Shown in pieces: positions 16,072 to 24,146 of a stretch of DNA of 43,813 bases (the stretch's first letter is position 1; each line of letters begins with the position of its first letter). This DNA comes from Mucilaginibacter sp. (lineage in GTDB: Bacteria > Bacteroidota > Bacteroidia > Sphingobacteriales > Sphingobacteriaceae): assembly GCF_028288105.1 (NCBI RefSeq), contig NZ_JAQBOI010000146.1:1-43813 (forward strand), given 5' to 3'. The position numbers and the translations under genes were made by a program. The notes beneath the pieces were generated by a model. It was not told the DNA's origin. It did not search any database and saw only the letters and a list, made by a program, of their open reading frames with translations.

Positions 16072-16395
16072 TTAGTTGGGTAATTTGTTATTTAATAGGT
16101 TTTCTAACTTTTTAAGCCTCAATGTCCAGAACTGATCAAAGTAAGAGAGCCAGGCCTGCAGTTCTTCGAAGCCATCCTTTTTCAATGTGCAATACCGTTC
16201 CCTGCCCATGTCCTGAATAGAAATGAAGCCCGCAGTTTGCAGTATTTTAATGTGCTTAGATACCGCGGGGCGGCTCATATCGAAATTCTCTGCCAGGCTG
16301 TTTATGGTCAAACTATCCTCTGAGAGCAGCATCAGCATCTTTCTCCTGCTCGGATCGCCGATCACCTGGAATGTATCAAGCGTTGGTATGGCCAT
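16072..16395 (-). CDS. ArsR family transcriptional regulator
   Basis: A 107-residue winged-helix repressor. The HTH is clear (INSLAENFDMSRPAVSKHIKILQTAGFI), followed by the wing MGRERYCTLKKDGF and a dimerisation helix. The metal-binding ELCVC motif of classical ArsR is missing, as is usual for the group paired with AHSA1/SRPBCC proteins, so the effector is probably an organic ligand. Its start overlaps the end of the upstream SRPBCC gene by 20 bases, implying translational coupling. The probable operators are the two GTAAC-N6-GTTAC sites at 16834-16849 and 16862-16877. Confidence 0.93.
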   Translation of the reverse strand: MAIPTLDTFQVIGDPSRRKMLMLLSEDSLTINSLAENFDMSRPAVSKHIKILQTAGFISIQDMGRERYCTLKKDGFEELQAWLSYFDQFWTLRLKKLENLLNNKLPN

Positions 16396-16828
16396 GTTGT
16401 GCAGCGTTTAAAAGGTTGTCGATGTTTTGGAGTTTCTCTACCCAGCCATGCAGCAAGCCATTGTAAAAATCCAGGTTTTCTTTTTTCGCGAAACCGCTGT
16501 GCTCTAAGAAAACCTCCGTGCCTTTGTCCCTGGGTTCCAATTTCCATATCACTACCGAATCAAGCGTGATCTTACCCTCGCCGGGGCCGCTCTTCCAGGA
16601 ATAGGAAAGCTTTTTAAAAGGAACGACAGCTAATACTTTGCAGTAGAAGATGCCGTCGAAATTCAGGCTGGGTATTGGGCCTGTCCTGAATTGAAAGTCA
16701 AGGCCGACGATAGGCTGAAAATCGTTTTTCATGAGCCATTGCGCCATCAGTTCTGATTTTGTCAGGTATTCCCAAACCGTCTCTGGCGGATGAGGGAAGA
16801 AAAATTGGTGTTTAATGATTTTTTCCAT
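16376..16828 (-). CDS. SRPBCC domain protein, first gene of the ArsR operon
   Basis: A 150-residue START/Bet v1-like ligand-binding protein (FFFPHPPETVWEYLTKSELMAQWLM, then strands, then C-terminal helix NGLLHGWVEKLQNIDNLL). It is promoter-proximal in the operon SRPBCC-ArsR-SRPBCC. The ATG at 16828 lies only a few bases from the operator at 16834, so a bound repressor would also cover the mRNA start. SRPBCC-ArsR pairs are common in bacteria, but their ligands are mostly unknown. Confidence 0.9.
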   Translation of the reverse strand: MEKIIKHQFFFPHPPETVWEYLTKSELMAQWLMKNDFQPIVGLDFQFRTGPIPSLNFDGIFYCKVLAVVPFKKLSYSWKSGPGEGKITLDSVVIWKLEPRDKGTEVFLEHSGFAKKENLDFYNGLLHGWVEKLQNIDNLLNAAQHGHTNA

Positions 16829-16833
16829 AATGC

Positions 16834-16849
16834 GTAACTTGTAAGTTAC
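16834..16849. promoter_or_regulatory. ArsR operator 1 (GTAAC-N6-GTTAC)
   Basis: GTAAC at 16834-16838 and GTTAC at 16845-16849 form an inverted repeat, extended to seven paired bases by the adjacent TT/AA. It overlaps the expected transcript start of the SRPBCC-ArsR-SRPBCC operon. An identical half-site pair with the same spacing lies 28 bases away. Confidence 0.75.
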
Positions 16850-16850
16850 T

Positions 16851-16882
16851 CAAATGTATAAGTAACTTATGGGTTACGCAAA
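16851..16882 (-). promoter_or_regulatory. Promoter of the SRPBCC-ArsR-SRPBCC operon
   Basis: On the minus strand TTTG (16882-16879), a 20-base spacer and TACATTTG (16858-16851) give a full Bacteroidota -33/-7 promoter. Operator 2 fills the spacer and operator 1 covers the start point, an arrangement expected for repression. Confidence 0.8.
16862..16877. promoter_or_regulatory. ArsR operator 2 (GTAAC-N6-GTTAC)
   Basis: GTAAC at 16862-16866 and GTTAC at 16873-16877 repeat the half-sites and six-base spacing of operator 1. The site lies precisely between the -33 and -7 boxes. Confidence 0.75.
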
Positions 16883-16984
16883 TATTTTAAAAAAATATTT
16901 TGTTATGCTTAATGGGGGATACCATTGAGGTAATGGACAAAGTAGGTTTACAAACGACCGGCCATTCAGGGGCAAAACCCGTTT

Positions 16985-17221
16985 TCAGGAAAGCGCGATA
17001 CCCAAATTAATATGATCGATCTTTTGGCCAATTTCTTTTAGCAGCCAACGATCAAGGCCATCTTCGTTGCGTTGGAACCATTCTGTCCCGCATTTAAAAA
17101 GTACCGCTTCTTCACCGTCCTGGAACCTTACTTTCCATATCTTCAGGTTTTTAAAAGTATCTGTAATAAATTGTAAGGCTTGTTTGTACCCGTTCCGGTT
17201 TAATATGACTTCATAGTTCAT
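16985..17221 (-). CDS. Hypothetical protein, 78 residues
   Basis: A small protein that I do not recognise. The start at 17221 (MNYEVILNRNGYKQALQ) is chosen over 17299 because the extra 26 residues look like untranslated leader and the remaining protein has a coherent alpha/beta pattern. Features are a Lys/Trp-rich strand (LKIWKVRFQDGEEAVLFKCG) and an amphipathic C-terminal helix. There is no signal peptide or membrane segment. It stands alone on the minus strand, upstream of the SRPBCC operon and divergent from the small gene at 17401. Confidence 0.6.
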   Translation of the reverse strand: MNYEVILNRNGYKQALQFITDTFKNLKIWKVRFQDGEEAVLFKCGTEWFQRNEDGLDRWLLKEIGQKIDHINLGIALS

Positions 17222-17400
17222 CTTTTTCAATTTGGAGGTGAAACAATAGATGCTCTGATATAGTAAGGCAAAGTTCCTTTTTTGGTAAGTGTATTCCAAA
17301 GGTTTTTTTCAAACTTTTGTTGGCAAGATGGCTAACAAAAAGGTAATACAGGCTTAAAATCATGTTATTATGTAAGTGTTATACTTATCCAATAAAACAG

Positions 17401-17652
17401 ATGGCCCTTATCCCTTATCCTATAAATACGTTTAATCATTTCCAAAACTGCCTGCCGGATATACTGGATGAGGAAATATCACGCACATCCATCCGGCTCC
17501 GGCTTCGTAATAGCCCTCAAACAGACGAGGAACGCAGGCTCTACCAAGAGGAACTGGACAGGCTAAGTGCCCTAAAATATATCAGCCAGTTACGAAAAGG
17601 GAAATTAAGCAAGGATGATTTCGGGCAAAAGGTTGAACTGACCGCTTTATAA
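17401..17652 (+). CDS. Hypothetical protein, 83 residues
   Basis: A small protein of unknown function. I take ATG 17401 (MALIPYPINTFNHFQNCLPD) rather than 17362, whose first 13 codons look like leader. The centre is a charged helical stretch (QTDEERRLYQEELDRLSALK) with strong coiled-coil tendency, and the C-terminus is basic then acidic. There is no membrane segment or known motif. It may be a conserved Sphingobacteriaceae small protein, but I cannot confirm that. It converges on the flavoprotein operon through a shared hairpin at 17831-17874. Confidence 0.5.
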   Translation: MALIPYPINTFNHFQNCLPDILDEEISRTSIRLRLRNSPQTDEERRLYQEELDRLSALKYISQLRKGKLSKDDFGQKVELTAL

Positions 17653-17830
17653 AATAGCCCATCTTTTCAAGTGGTCTCAAAGACCCCGATTTCTGTTAGT
17701 AGAATGACCGCTAATTTATCGGAATATAAAAGGGTATGCTGCTGGCAATGAATATTCCTTACTAACACGACCATTATTTTCACCATCGTTTTTTTAGAGT
17801 GTAAAGCTAACTGTACGATCACTTGTGGAC

Positions 17831-17874
17831 ATAAGGTATAAAAAAGGAGAAATTCTCCCTTTTTTATACCTTAT
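17831..17874. terminator. Bidirectional terminator
   Basis: A nearly perfect stem of about 20 bp runs from ATAAGGTATA (from 17831) to TATACCTTAT (to 17874), with A- and T-runs inside the arms and a single bulged base. It lies between the converging genes at 17401 and 17898 and could serve both directions. Confidence 0.75.
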
Positions 17875-17897
17875 AATAATCACAGTCGGCTCAACCT

Positions 17898-19439
17898 TTA
17901 ATCTAACCCCCATTCCTGTAGTATAGGATTGTTAAATACTTTAATAGTGTTCGCATCCAACAATTTGTTTCGTGCGGTTTTCCAGGAAGTGGCAGCGTCG
18001 CCATACATGTTATTGATCCTTGTTGGGGATAGCTCATTAACCTTGCCCCAATGAAAGGTGAAAGGGATATTGTTATCTTCCAGAATTTTCCAGATCTGCG
18101 AATAATAGTTATGCACCTTGTCTGAATAAGCTGCGTCCAGCTCCATCACGCAGGTGTGTTTGAATTTTGTGAAGCCCAGGGTTGCACTGGATTGCTTAAC
18201 AAAGCGGAACGAAAAAAGCCCGGCAAAAGGGCCGAAATCGTCATTCGCTTTCAGCATCAGGTCAATAACCTGGTTCACCTTTTCGATAGGGAAGCCTACC
18301 GCCGCGCTAAGCAATTTGCCGCGCAGTGTGGTATTGTTAAAAATTTCGCCCACAGTCCCCAGCTTTTTTACCGGCTTGCCCTGGGCATCCAGGTCGCTGA
18401 GCGTTAAGCTTGCCCCCAGTATTTTATTGACCAGCATAGGCACCAGTGCCGGGATCGAATCTGTGAGCAAACCAATAAAGGAGGGCGCATCATCGCCCGG
18501 CCCAATACCGGCTTCATTAGCCACTGGTGGGCTGTAATCATTGGTATGGGTGCGTTTGTACATCGTTGTTACGTAAGCGCCCTTGGCCATATCATAAGGG
18601 TTAATCAGCACCGCGAAATGATAAGGGCGCTCGTTGCCGCAGGGCAAGTTGGCCGCACTAAAATCCAGCGTTTGCATCATTCCTTTTAATATCTTGCCAC
18701 TGTCCGAATCATCATAAGGCAGTCGCTGCATATAAGTTTCCAGCAGGAACAGGTCCTCGGTTTCTATCATTACCCCATGGATAATGCCAAAGCTTCCGAA
18801 ACTGACGAGTGCCGCATTAAACATGTTGTCATCCAGTATGTGCTCTGCCTGTATGTTTTGAATAAAAGTATCAGAAACTACAGGTGCTGATGCACGCTCC
18901 AGGTAAACATGCCGGGTAGCACCCACCACGATATGAAGACCCACTACGAATTCTGACACCGCGCCAAAATCAAAAGCTGCGCCATGCGCCCCGGTACTTA
19001 AAGCCCCAGCTATGGTTTGCCCGTTACTTGCCCCCGAAGTTTTCAACGATTGTTTTTTTGCCCGCAGGAAATCACCGAGCTCCTGGATGCTCATGCCACT
19101 TTGGACAAATAGCAGATGCCCGGGATCGCCGGGATAGTTGGGGGCCACGCTTGCAGCCGTAATGTTAAAGCGGGTGTTCAGCGGCTTAGTATCCAGCATT
19201 ATGCCATTTGCGGCCGTTGCGATCTTAGCCCAGGACCAACCCGCCCCCAGGGAGCGTAAAGTTGTTTGTGTGGTTATAGCTTCGGCAATCATATTTAAAA
19301 AGCCTTTGGTGGCATCGTTATAGCTGTCAAGGGCGTCCAAATCATCCTCGTTACCCAGCTCGTAAAGGTCTTTGATGGTTTCTGTGAAGGTGTCATGCCG
19401 GTTAGTCCAGGCAATATTCCCTGTTTTAATGATTTTCAT
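17898..19439 (-). CDS. FAD-linked oxidase, gulonolactone/arabinonolactone oxidase-like (VAO family)
   Basis: A 513-residue flavoprotein of the vanillyl-alcohol-oxidase superfamily. The FAD-binding domain is in the first half. LRSLGAGWSW near 62-71 resembles the RxxGxGHSW element, and GASNGQTIAGALSTGAHG (around 136-153) is the characteristic pyrophosphate-binding segment. The C-terminal part carries the HWGK motif (FTFHWGKVNEL), typical of aldonolactone oxidases. Usual members have no covalent-flavin His in the first motif position; here that position is not His either. No signal peptide is visible. It would oxidise a sugar lactone or related alcohol; substrate unknown. The Bor-like lipoprotein gene lies 11 bases upstream on the same strand, so the two form an operon. 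Confidence 0.88.
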   Translation of the reverse strand: MKIIKTGNIAWTNRHDTFTETIKDLYELGNEDDLDALDSYNDATKGFLNMIAEAITTQTTLRSLGAGWSWAKIATAANGIMLDTKPLNTRFNITAASVAPNYPGDPGHLLFVQSGMSIQELGDFLRAKKQSLKTSGASNGQTIAGALSTGAHGAAFDFGAVSEFVVGLHIVVGATRHVYLERASAPVVSDTFIQNIQAEHILDDNMFNAALVSFGSFGIIHGVMIETEDLFLLETYMQRLPYDDSDSGKILKGMMQTLDFSAANLPCGNERPYHFAVLINPYDMAKGAYVTTMYKRTHTNDYSPPVANEAGIGPGDDAPSFIGLLTDSIPALVPMLVNKILGASLTLSDLDAQGKPVKKLGTVGEIFNNTTLRGKLLSAAVGFPIEKVNQVIDLMLKANDDFGPFAGLFSFRFVKQSSATLGFTKFKHTCVMELDAAYSDKVHNYYSQIWKILEDNNIPFTFHWGKVNELSPTRINNMYGDAATSWKTARNKLLDANTIKVFNNPILQEWGLD

Positions 19440-19450
19440 AACGTTTAGGT

Positions 19451-19801
19451 TTATAAGGTTCCGGTTTTAGGGCAGGGTTTACCGCATTTCCATTTTAAAG
19501 TACTTGGGTTATAAATGCCCAGGGTAACCGTACTGAGCAGATAATCCCCAAAATTTCGTCTGATATAAACCTCTGACATCCCTTGCGATCCCAATGAATC
19601 ACAAACAGGGGTGGTCACAACTTTTGGGTTTTGAAGTATGCCCCAAAAAAGAGAGCTTACTCTTCGCTGCTCGTATTCGGAGCCTTCCAGTTTTTTGGTT
19701 TGGACGCGGTAAGTAACACAACTACTGAAGGATAAAGTAACCGTCAGCAAAATCACCACCAAACGGCAGCGATAAGGAATGGATTGAGGGGTAGGATGCA
19801 T
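19451..19801 (-). CDS. Bor-like lipoprotein
   Basis: A 116-residue predicted lipoprotein: hydrophobic signal about 14-27 and lipobox ending in Cys28 (SFSSC). The mature part resembles the Bor/Iss family of small outer-membrane lipoproteins. It has a cysteine-centred first half (VCDSLG), a following strand, then LLSTVTLGIYNP and a final Cys, compared with GLLGFITLGIYTP and a final Cys in phage lambda Bor. This assignment is from memory of the Bor pattern and is inference. Bor-type proteins are associated with serum survival in enterobacteria, but in Bacteroidota their role is unknown. It is probably co-transcribed with the flavoprotein at 17898. Confidence 0.7.
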   Translation of the reverse strand: MHPTPQSIPYRCRLVVILLTVTLSFSSCVTYRVQTKKLEGSEYEQRRVSSLFWGILQNPKVVTTPVCDSLGSQGMSEVYIRRNFGDYLLSTVTLGIYNPSTLKWKCGKPCPKTGTL

Positions 19802-19905
19802 GATTGTGTGGTTTATTGGTTAATGGGGTATTGCCTGTTGGCAGATGTCATTATGGATCGGGGCTATAAACAGTCTTTGCCTGTAGTTAGTGGTATTAAG
19901 AATCG

Positions 19906-19930
19906 CGGCGCATAGCATCGCCGTCTTTTT
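19906..19930 (+). terminator. Weak terminator-like hairpin
   Basis: CGGCG (19906-19910) and CGCCG (19919-19923) enclose CATAGCAT and are followed by TCTTTTT. No plus-strand gene ends just before it. The rest of 19802-20239 shows no gene or convincing promoter, only A/T-rich DNA. Confidence 0.3.
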
Positions 19931-20239
19931 AGAAATAATGACCGTAGATATCTGCAGGAGGGCAAAGCAAGTCATTGTCAGATGCTTAAGTTAAAACAAT
20001 TTAAATACTATTATTAACAATACCAAATATTTATGTCTTTAATGGGTTAGTTTAGAGGTGGTTAATGCGAAATTCGAATGGGGGATTTGCTGGAGAACTT
20101 ATTGTAGGATCTATCAGATATTACTAATAAATTATCGGCACTTTCAAATGGACGTTTTACCAATATAAGTTGACTTTTTTAACAAGGTTTTGGGTTGTTA
20201 TTCCACCTTTCTTTGTGATATAAATTAAACAAAGAAAAC

Positions 20240-21049
20240 ATGAAAACAATATTTATTACCGGCACCTCTACCGGACTTGGAAAAGCAGCAGTTCATTTAT
20301 TTCACAGCAAAGGATGGAATGTTATAGCCACCATGCGCAACACCGATAAGGCAAAAGATTTTGACAACCTGGAACGGGTTACCGTTTTACCACTTGATAT
20401 AACTAATCCTGATGAAATTAAAACCACTGCTACTGCAGCAATTGCTTTGGGAGAAATAGATGTGGTACTTAATAATGCCGCCTATGGCGCCATAGGCCCG
20501 CTGGAAAGTGTAAGCGACGAGCAATTGCTGAAACAGGTTAACACTAATTTACTTGGTGCTATAAGGGTTACGCAGGCGTTTATCCCGCACTTCAGGGAAA
20601 AGAAAAGTGGTTTGTTCATCAATATTACCTCTATTGCCGGCCTGGTTACTTTTCCGTTCGATAGCTTGTACCATGCGGTAAAATGGGGCATAGAGGGTTG
20701 GAGTGAAGGCATGAGTTACGAATTGGCGGCCTTTGGCATCGGCATTAAGACAATAGCACCGGGATTTATCAGAACCGAATTTGGATCAAATGTGGTAATC
20801 ACAAGTACCGAACCTTATAAAAAAGCTATGGATCATTACTTAGGCGTTGTTTCAAGTATGATGGACCCTAACACCAGCGGTTCAACTGCCGAACAAATTG
20901 CAGAGGTAATATATGAAGCAGCAACTGATGGGAAAGACCAGGTACATTATACTGCAGGTGCCGATTCAAAGCAGATGCATGAGCGACGTTTAGAGATAGG
21001 GGCAGAAGCATCAAGAAAAGAAATGTCGGCGATATTCCTTGGGAAATAA
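20240..21049 (+). CDS. SDR family oxidoreductase
   Basis: A 269-residue SDR with TGTSTGLG at 7-14, the NNAAYG variant of NNAG at 78-83, and catalytic Ser131, Tyr144 and Lys148 (YHAVK). The YHAVKWGIEGWSEGMSYELAAFGI segment and the start MKTIFITGTSTGLG place it with the short-chain dehydrogenases often named 'SDR family oxidoreductase/ketoreductase' in regulator-linked pairs. MRNTDKA after strand 2 suggests NADP. Substrate unknown. It is followed after 72 bases by an AraC gene on the same strand, the second SDR + AraC module here. Confidence 0.92.
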   Translation: MKTIFITGTSTGLGKAAVHLFHSKGWNVIATMRNTDKAKDFDNLERVTVLPLDITNPDEIKTTATAAIALGEIDVVLNNAAYGAIGPLESVSDEQLLKQVNTNLLGAIRVTQAFIPHFREKKSGLFINITSIAGLVTFPFDSLYHAVKWGIEGWSEGMSYELAAFGIGIKTIAPGFIRTEFGSNVVITSTEPYKKAMDHYLGVVSSMMDPNTSGSTAEQIAEVIYEAATDGKDQVHYTAGADSKQMHERRLEIGAEASRKEMSAIFLGK

Positions 21050-21121
21050 TTTAGGCAGATACCCAAACAGGGCTGGTATGCTTTGGTATATGAGCCCTGT
21101 TTACCATATATTTGATTTGAA

Positions 21122-21928
21122 ATGGCTAACACCACTAATCCGAATTTCCCACAGATCGTTTATTCCTGCATTTCAAAGCGAATGGTGGAAGGGGAGCTTT
21201 TTATCCGGCAACATGTAGTCGATTATATTATTTCGGGTACGTCGGAAGTACATTTTGGTGGTAAATCTCAACTATATAAAGCAGGCGATTTTAGGTTCGC
21301 GGTTAAGAACCGGTTAAGCAAGTTTGTAAAGCAGCCCGAACCAGGCGGCGAATACCGCTCTATAGCTATCTGTATAGATCAGGACACTTTACTGGAGTTA
21401 AAAGATCAATTCCGGCGTGGTATAACCGCTGCCGGTCGTAACAACGACAATGTTTTTCCATTAAAGCCCAACCACCTTTTTAACAATTACATTGATTCCC
21501 TTTTACCATATCTGGAATATAGCCAACACATGGGCGGCGAATTGGTCAAGGCCAAAATAAAGGAAGCGGTACTTGTTTTCCTTGGTACTAACCCAGAGTT
21601 AAAGGATCTGCTGTTTGATTTTAGCGAGCCCGGCAAAATAGACCTTCAGGCTTATATGGATGAGCATTACCAATACAATGGCGACCTGCAGCACTTTGCA
21701 TATCTTACCGGCAGAAGTCTTTCTACCTTTAAGCGCGATTTTGAAAAAATATACCATACCACACCAAGCCGTTGGTTATTAAAAAAGCGACTTGAAGACG
21801 CGCATTATCTCTTAAAAGAAAAAAAGGTTAGGGCCTCAGAAGTCTACCTGGAGGTTGGTTTTAAGGATTACGCGCATTTCTTCGTAGCATTTAAAAAGCT
21901 ATTTGGCTTATCGCCATCAATGGTTTAG
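21122..21928 (+). CDS. AraC family transcriptional regulator (paralogue of the one at 13449)
   Basis: A 268-residue regulator with an N-terminal cupin-like sensing domain (YIISGTSEVHFGGKSQLYKAGD) and a C-terminal AraC-type double HTH. FAYLTGRSLSTFKRDFEKIY and EVGFKDYAHFFVAFKKLFG carry the two recognition regions. It shares the FSEPGKIDLQAYM-type linker and YLTGRSL-TFKRDF with the regulator at 13449, although the sensing domains differ more. It lies downstream of the SDR at 20240 and probably regulates it. It converges on the lipoprotein gene at 22044, with no clear terminator seen between them. Confidence 0.92.
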   Translation: MANTTNPNFPQIVYSCISKRMVEGELFIRQHVVDYIISGTSEVHFGGKSQLYKAGDFRFAVKNRLSKFVKQPEPGGEYRSIAICIDQDTLLELKDQFRRGITAAGRNNDNVFPLKPNHLFNNYIDSLLPYLEYSQHMGGELVKAKIKEAVLVFLGTNPELKDLLFDFSEPGKIDLQAYMDEHYQYNGDLQHFAYLTGRSLSTFKRDFEKIYHTTPSRWLLKKRLEDAHYLLKEKKVRASEVYLEVGFKDYAHFFVAFKKLFGLSPSMV

Positions 21929-22043
21929 GCTAAAGCTATTTAATCGATCCACTTTTTGTTTTATCTATTTCGCCCAAGCCAATTCTAAACTTAAACTCCG
22001 CCAACCAAAAATTAACGAAATGAACACAGCCAAAAATCAATGG

Positions 22044-22478
22044 TCAAAATTTAACAAAGTCCTCGTCGCGGATTGTTCTAAATTCTCCGGGGCCGTATGT
22101 TATATTCTGCCGTGTAAGCGCGGTGGCAGTTAATACGAACACGGTAAATATTAATGGCTTATCACCTGCCGACCGGGGCAATGTATATTCCGTATCGATG
22201 CTGTCGATAAAACTATAGGTAAAATCAACCTTGCTGCCCTTCAACATTGATAGGCCCGTGCCATCTGCATTGTATTGCAGGAAATCATTGTCGGTATAAT
22301 CCGTAATCACATCCTCAGATAATATCGTGCCTTGCGAATCCATAAACAGGCTGCGCGATTTTTTGTACTTCCATTTACCAACAATTGTAACTTTTGCAGG
22401 AGGGGGGATGTGGTTGTTTTTTTTGCACGAACCAAAAAGCAGCCCGAATACTATAACTATCAGCAGCGCCTTTTTCAT
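22044..22478 (-). CDS. Lipocalin-like lipoprotein
   Basis: A 144-residue lipoprotein: signal helix 3-16 and lipobox with Cys18 (FGSC), followed by a KKN linker. The mature part begins TIVGKWKYKKS, the first-strand signature of the lipocalin-like domain common in Bacteroidota, and shows alternating beta strands (YNADGTGLSM, FTYSFID, PLIFTVFVLTATALT). I start at 22478 (MKKALLIVIVF) because the ten residues before it do not belong to a signal peptide. It is likely anchored in the inner or outer membrane. Its ligand is unknown. It is divergent from aqpZ. Confidence 0.82.
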   Translation of the reverse strand: MKKALLIVIVFGLLFGSCKKNNHIPPPAKVTIVGKWKYKKSRSLFMDSQGTILSEDVITDYTDNDFLQYNADGTGLSMLKGSKVDFTYSFIDSIDTEYTLPRSAGDKPLIFTVFVLTATALTRQNITYGPGEFRTIRDEDFVKF

Positions 22479-22673
22479 AACATACTGTATTACAAATGCC
22501 CAATGCAATATACCAATTCTGATTTTAAAATAATATTAACTTTAATATTGTGGATAACAAGTATAACCTACATTTAAATCTGGTTTTTATATTTACATAG
22601 TGCCCCACCTAAATATTAATAACAGGTATAACAATTCTCAACTATACTTTTCACTTATTAATTAAAACCTAAA

Positions 22674-23381
22674 ATGGAAACAAACACATCCTCCAAATTT
22701 GCTGCCGAATTTTTTGGCACGCTTGTTCTTGTTTTAATGGGCTGCGGCAGTGCGGTAATTGCCGGTGCAAATGGCACAACCGGTGTAGGCTTACTGGGCA
22801 TTGCTTTCGCCTTTGGCCTATCAGTAGTGGCAATGGCCTATGCTATCGGGCATATTTCTGGCTGTCATATTAATCCGGCTATTTCTATAGGCATGGTTGT
22901 AGCCGGCCGTATGAAAGCAAGTGAGGCCGTAATTTATATTGTAGCGCAAATATTAGGTGCGCTTGCGGGGGCAGGTATCTTGTTGCTTATTGCATCAGGT
23001 AAAGATGGGTATGATATTGCTGTTAATGGTTTAGGGCAAAATGGCTATGCTGCTTCTTCGCCTGCACATTATAACCTGCAGGCAGGTTTTATTGCCGAAA
23101 CAGTTTTTACTTTTATATTCCTGTTTGTTATTTTCGGGTCAACATCTACCAAAAATATACACGGCGGTTTCGCGGGCATATCTATAGGTTTAAGTTTGGT
23201 GCTTATTCATATTGTGGGGATACCTGTTACAGGTGTATCTGTTAACCCAGCAAGAAGCATAGGCCCGGGCTTGCTGGTTGGTGGTGCAGCAATAAGCCAG
23301 TTATGGTTGTTTATTGTTGCCCCAATTTTGGGCAGTATATTAAGCGCGGTTGTATGGCGATATATGTTAGAGCGGAAATAA
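22674..23381 (+). CDS. aqpZ: Aquaporin Z
   Basis: A 235-residue water channel of the MIP family in the inner membrane, with six transmembrane helices and two half-helices. Both NPA boxes are intact: Asn67-Pro68-Ala69 (GCHINPA) and Asn191-Pro192-Ala193 (VSVNPARS). The selectivity filter is of the water-specific type: a Phe in helix 2 (AFAF, 45-48), His179 (LIHIVG), Thr186 and Arg194. A glycerol facilitator would have Gly and a small residue at these positions, so water is the likely substrate. The segment GIPVTGVSVNPARS is nearly that of E. coli AqpZ. It is monocistronic, ending at a shared terminator. Confidence 0.96.
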   Translation: METNTSSKFAAEFFGTLVLVLMGCGSAVIAGANGTTGVGLLGIAFAFGLSVVAMAYAIGHISGCHINPAISIGMVVAGRMKASEAVIYIVAQILGALAGAGILLLIASGKDGYDIAVNGLGQNGYAASSPAHYNLQAGFIAETVFTFIFLFVIFGSTSTKNIHGGFAGISIGLSLVLIHIVGIPVTGVSVNPARSIGPGLLVGGAAISQLWLFIVAPILGSILSAVVWRYMLERK

Positions 23382-23433
23382 TAAGATAAGGGTCTGTGGC
23401 ACTCAGTACAGTATCCTGATAATATCAAATAAG

Positions 23434-23466
23434 AAGGGGAAAGATGTGAATCGCATCTTTCCCCTT
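23434..23466. terminator. Bidirectional terminator between aqpZ and the azoreductase gene
   Basis: AAGGGGAAAGATG (23434-23446) pairs perfectly with CATCTTTCCCCTT (23454-23466) around a seven-base loop, followed by TTGTTT. Confidence 0.88.
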
Positions 23467-23480
23467 TTGTTTAACCTATT

Positions 23481-24083
23481 TTAGTTTAAATGAATGCTGC
23501 TAAGGCCTTTTTCTAAAGCGGTATCTTGTATACCCGGGATAGATGTGCCTTCAACCCTGAAAACGGTAATATCTGTTAAGCCAATAAAGCCCAGCATGTG
23601 TTTTAGGTAAGGTACTGCAAAATCGAAGCCAGCCATGGGGCCTTCAGAAAAAATACCACCTGATGCTAACGCCAGGTAAACCTTTTTACCTGGTAGTAAG
23701 CCCTGTGGACCATTTTCGTCGTACTTAAAAGTAACGCCCCGCCTAACAATATGGTCTATCCATGCTTTTAGGGTAGAGTGAATGTTAAAGTTGTAAATAG
23801 GCACTCCAATCACAATAATATCGGCATCCTGTATTTCTGATATCGCATCTTCAGAGTGTTTAATAGCCACTAAGTTTTCTGGCGTTCTGTTTTCTGCGGG
23901 TGTGAAAAAGGAAGTAAGATGGGCTTCTTCCAGGTGTGGAAATTGTTGCTTTACCAAATTAGTTTCTTTTACGGTACTGCCGGGGTAAGCCGCCTGTATT
24001 TTTTCAACAACAGCATTACCAAGCTTTATGCTCAAAGAAGCATCGCCTCTTGGGCTTGAAATGATATGAAGGATCTTTTTCAT
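23481..24083 (-). CDS. azoR: FMN-dependent NADH:quinone oxidoreductase / azoreductase
   Basis: A 200-residue flavodoxin-like enzyme. The FMN phosphate loop SPRGDASLS is at 9-17, PIYNFNIHSTLKAWID near the middle contacts the isoalloxazine ring, and ASGGIFSEGP closes the site. Members reduce quinones and azo compounds by two electrons with NADH and protect against electrophile stress. It is divergent from an HxlR regulator at 24196 with a 112-base gap containing a perfect inverted repeat, the classic arrangement for quinone-sensing HxlR proteins (YodB-like), so induction by quinones or related thiol-reactive compounds is likely. Confidence 0.93.
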   Translation of the reverse strand: MKKILHIISSPRGDASLSIKLGNAVVEKIQAAYPGSTVKETNLVKQQFPHLEEAHLTSFFTPAENRTPENLVAIKHSEDAISEIQDADIIVIGVPIYNFNIHSTLKAWIDHIVRRGVTFKYDENGPQGLLPGKKVYLALASGGIFSEGPMAGFDFAVPYLKHMLGFIGLTDITVFRVEGTSIPGIQDTALEKGLSSIHLN

Positions 24084-24105
24084 CGTTTTTAATATTTTAT
24101 ATGGT

Positions 24106-24113
24106 CAAATCTA
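24106..24113 (-). promoter_or_regulatory. -7 promoter box of azoR
   Basis: On the minus strand this reads TAGATTTG, fitting TAnnTTTG, 22 bases before the ATG at 24083. Confidence 0.5.
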
Positions 24114-24146
24114 TGTATATTTGGTTATAAAATATTAGTAGTATAC

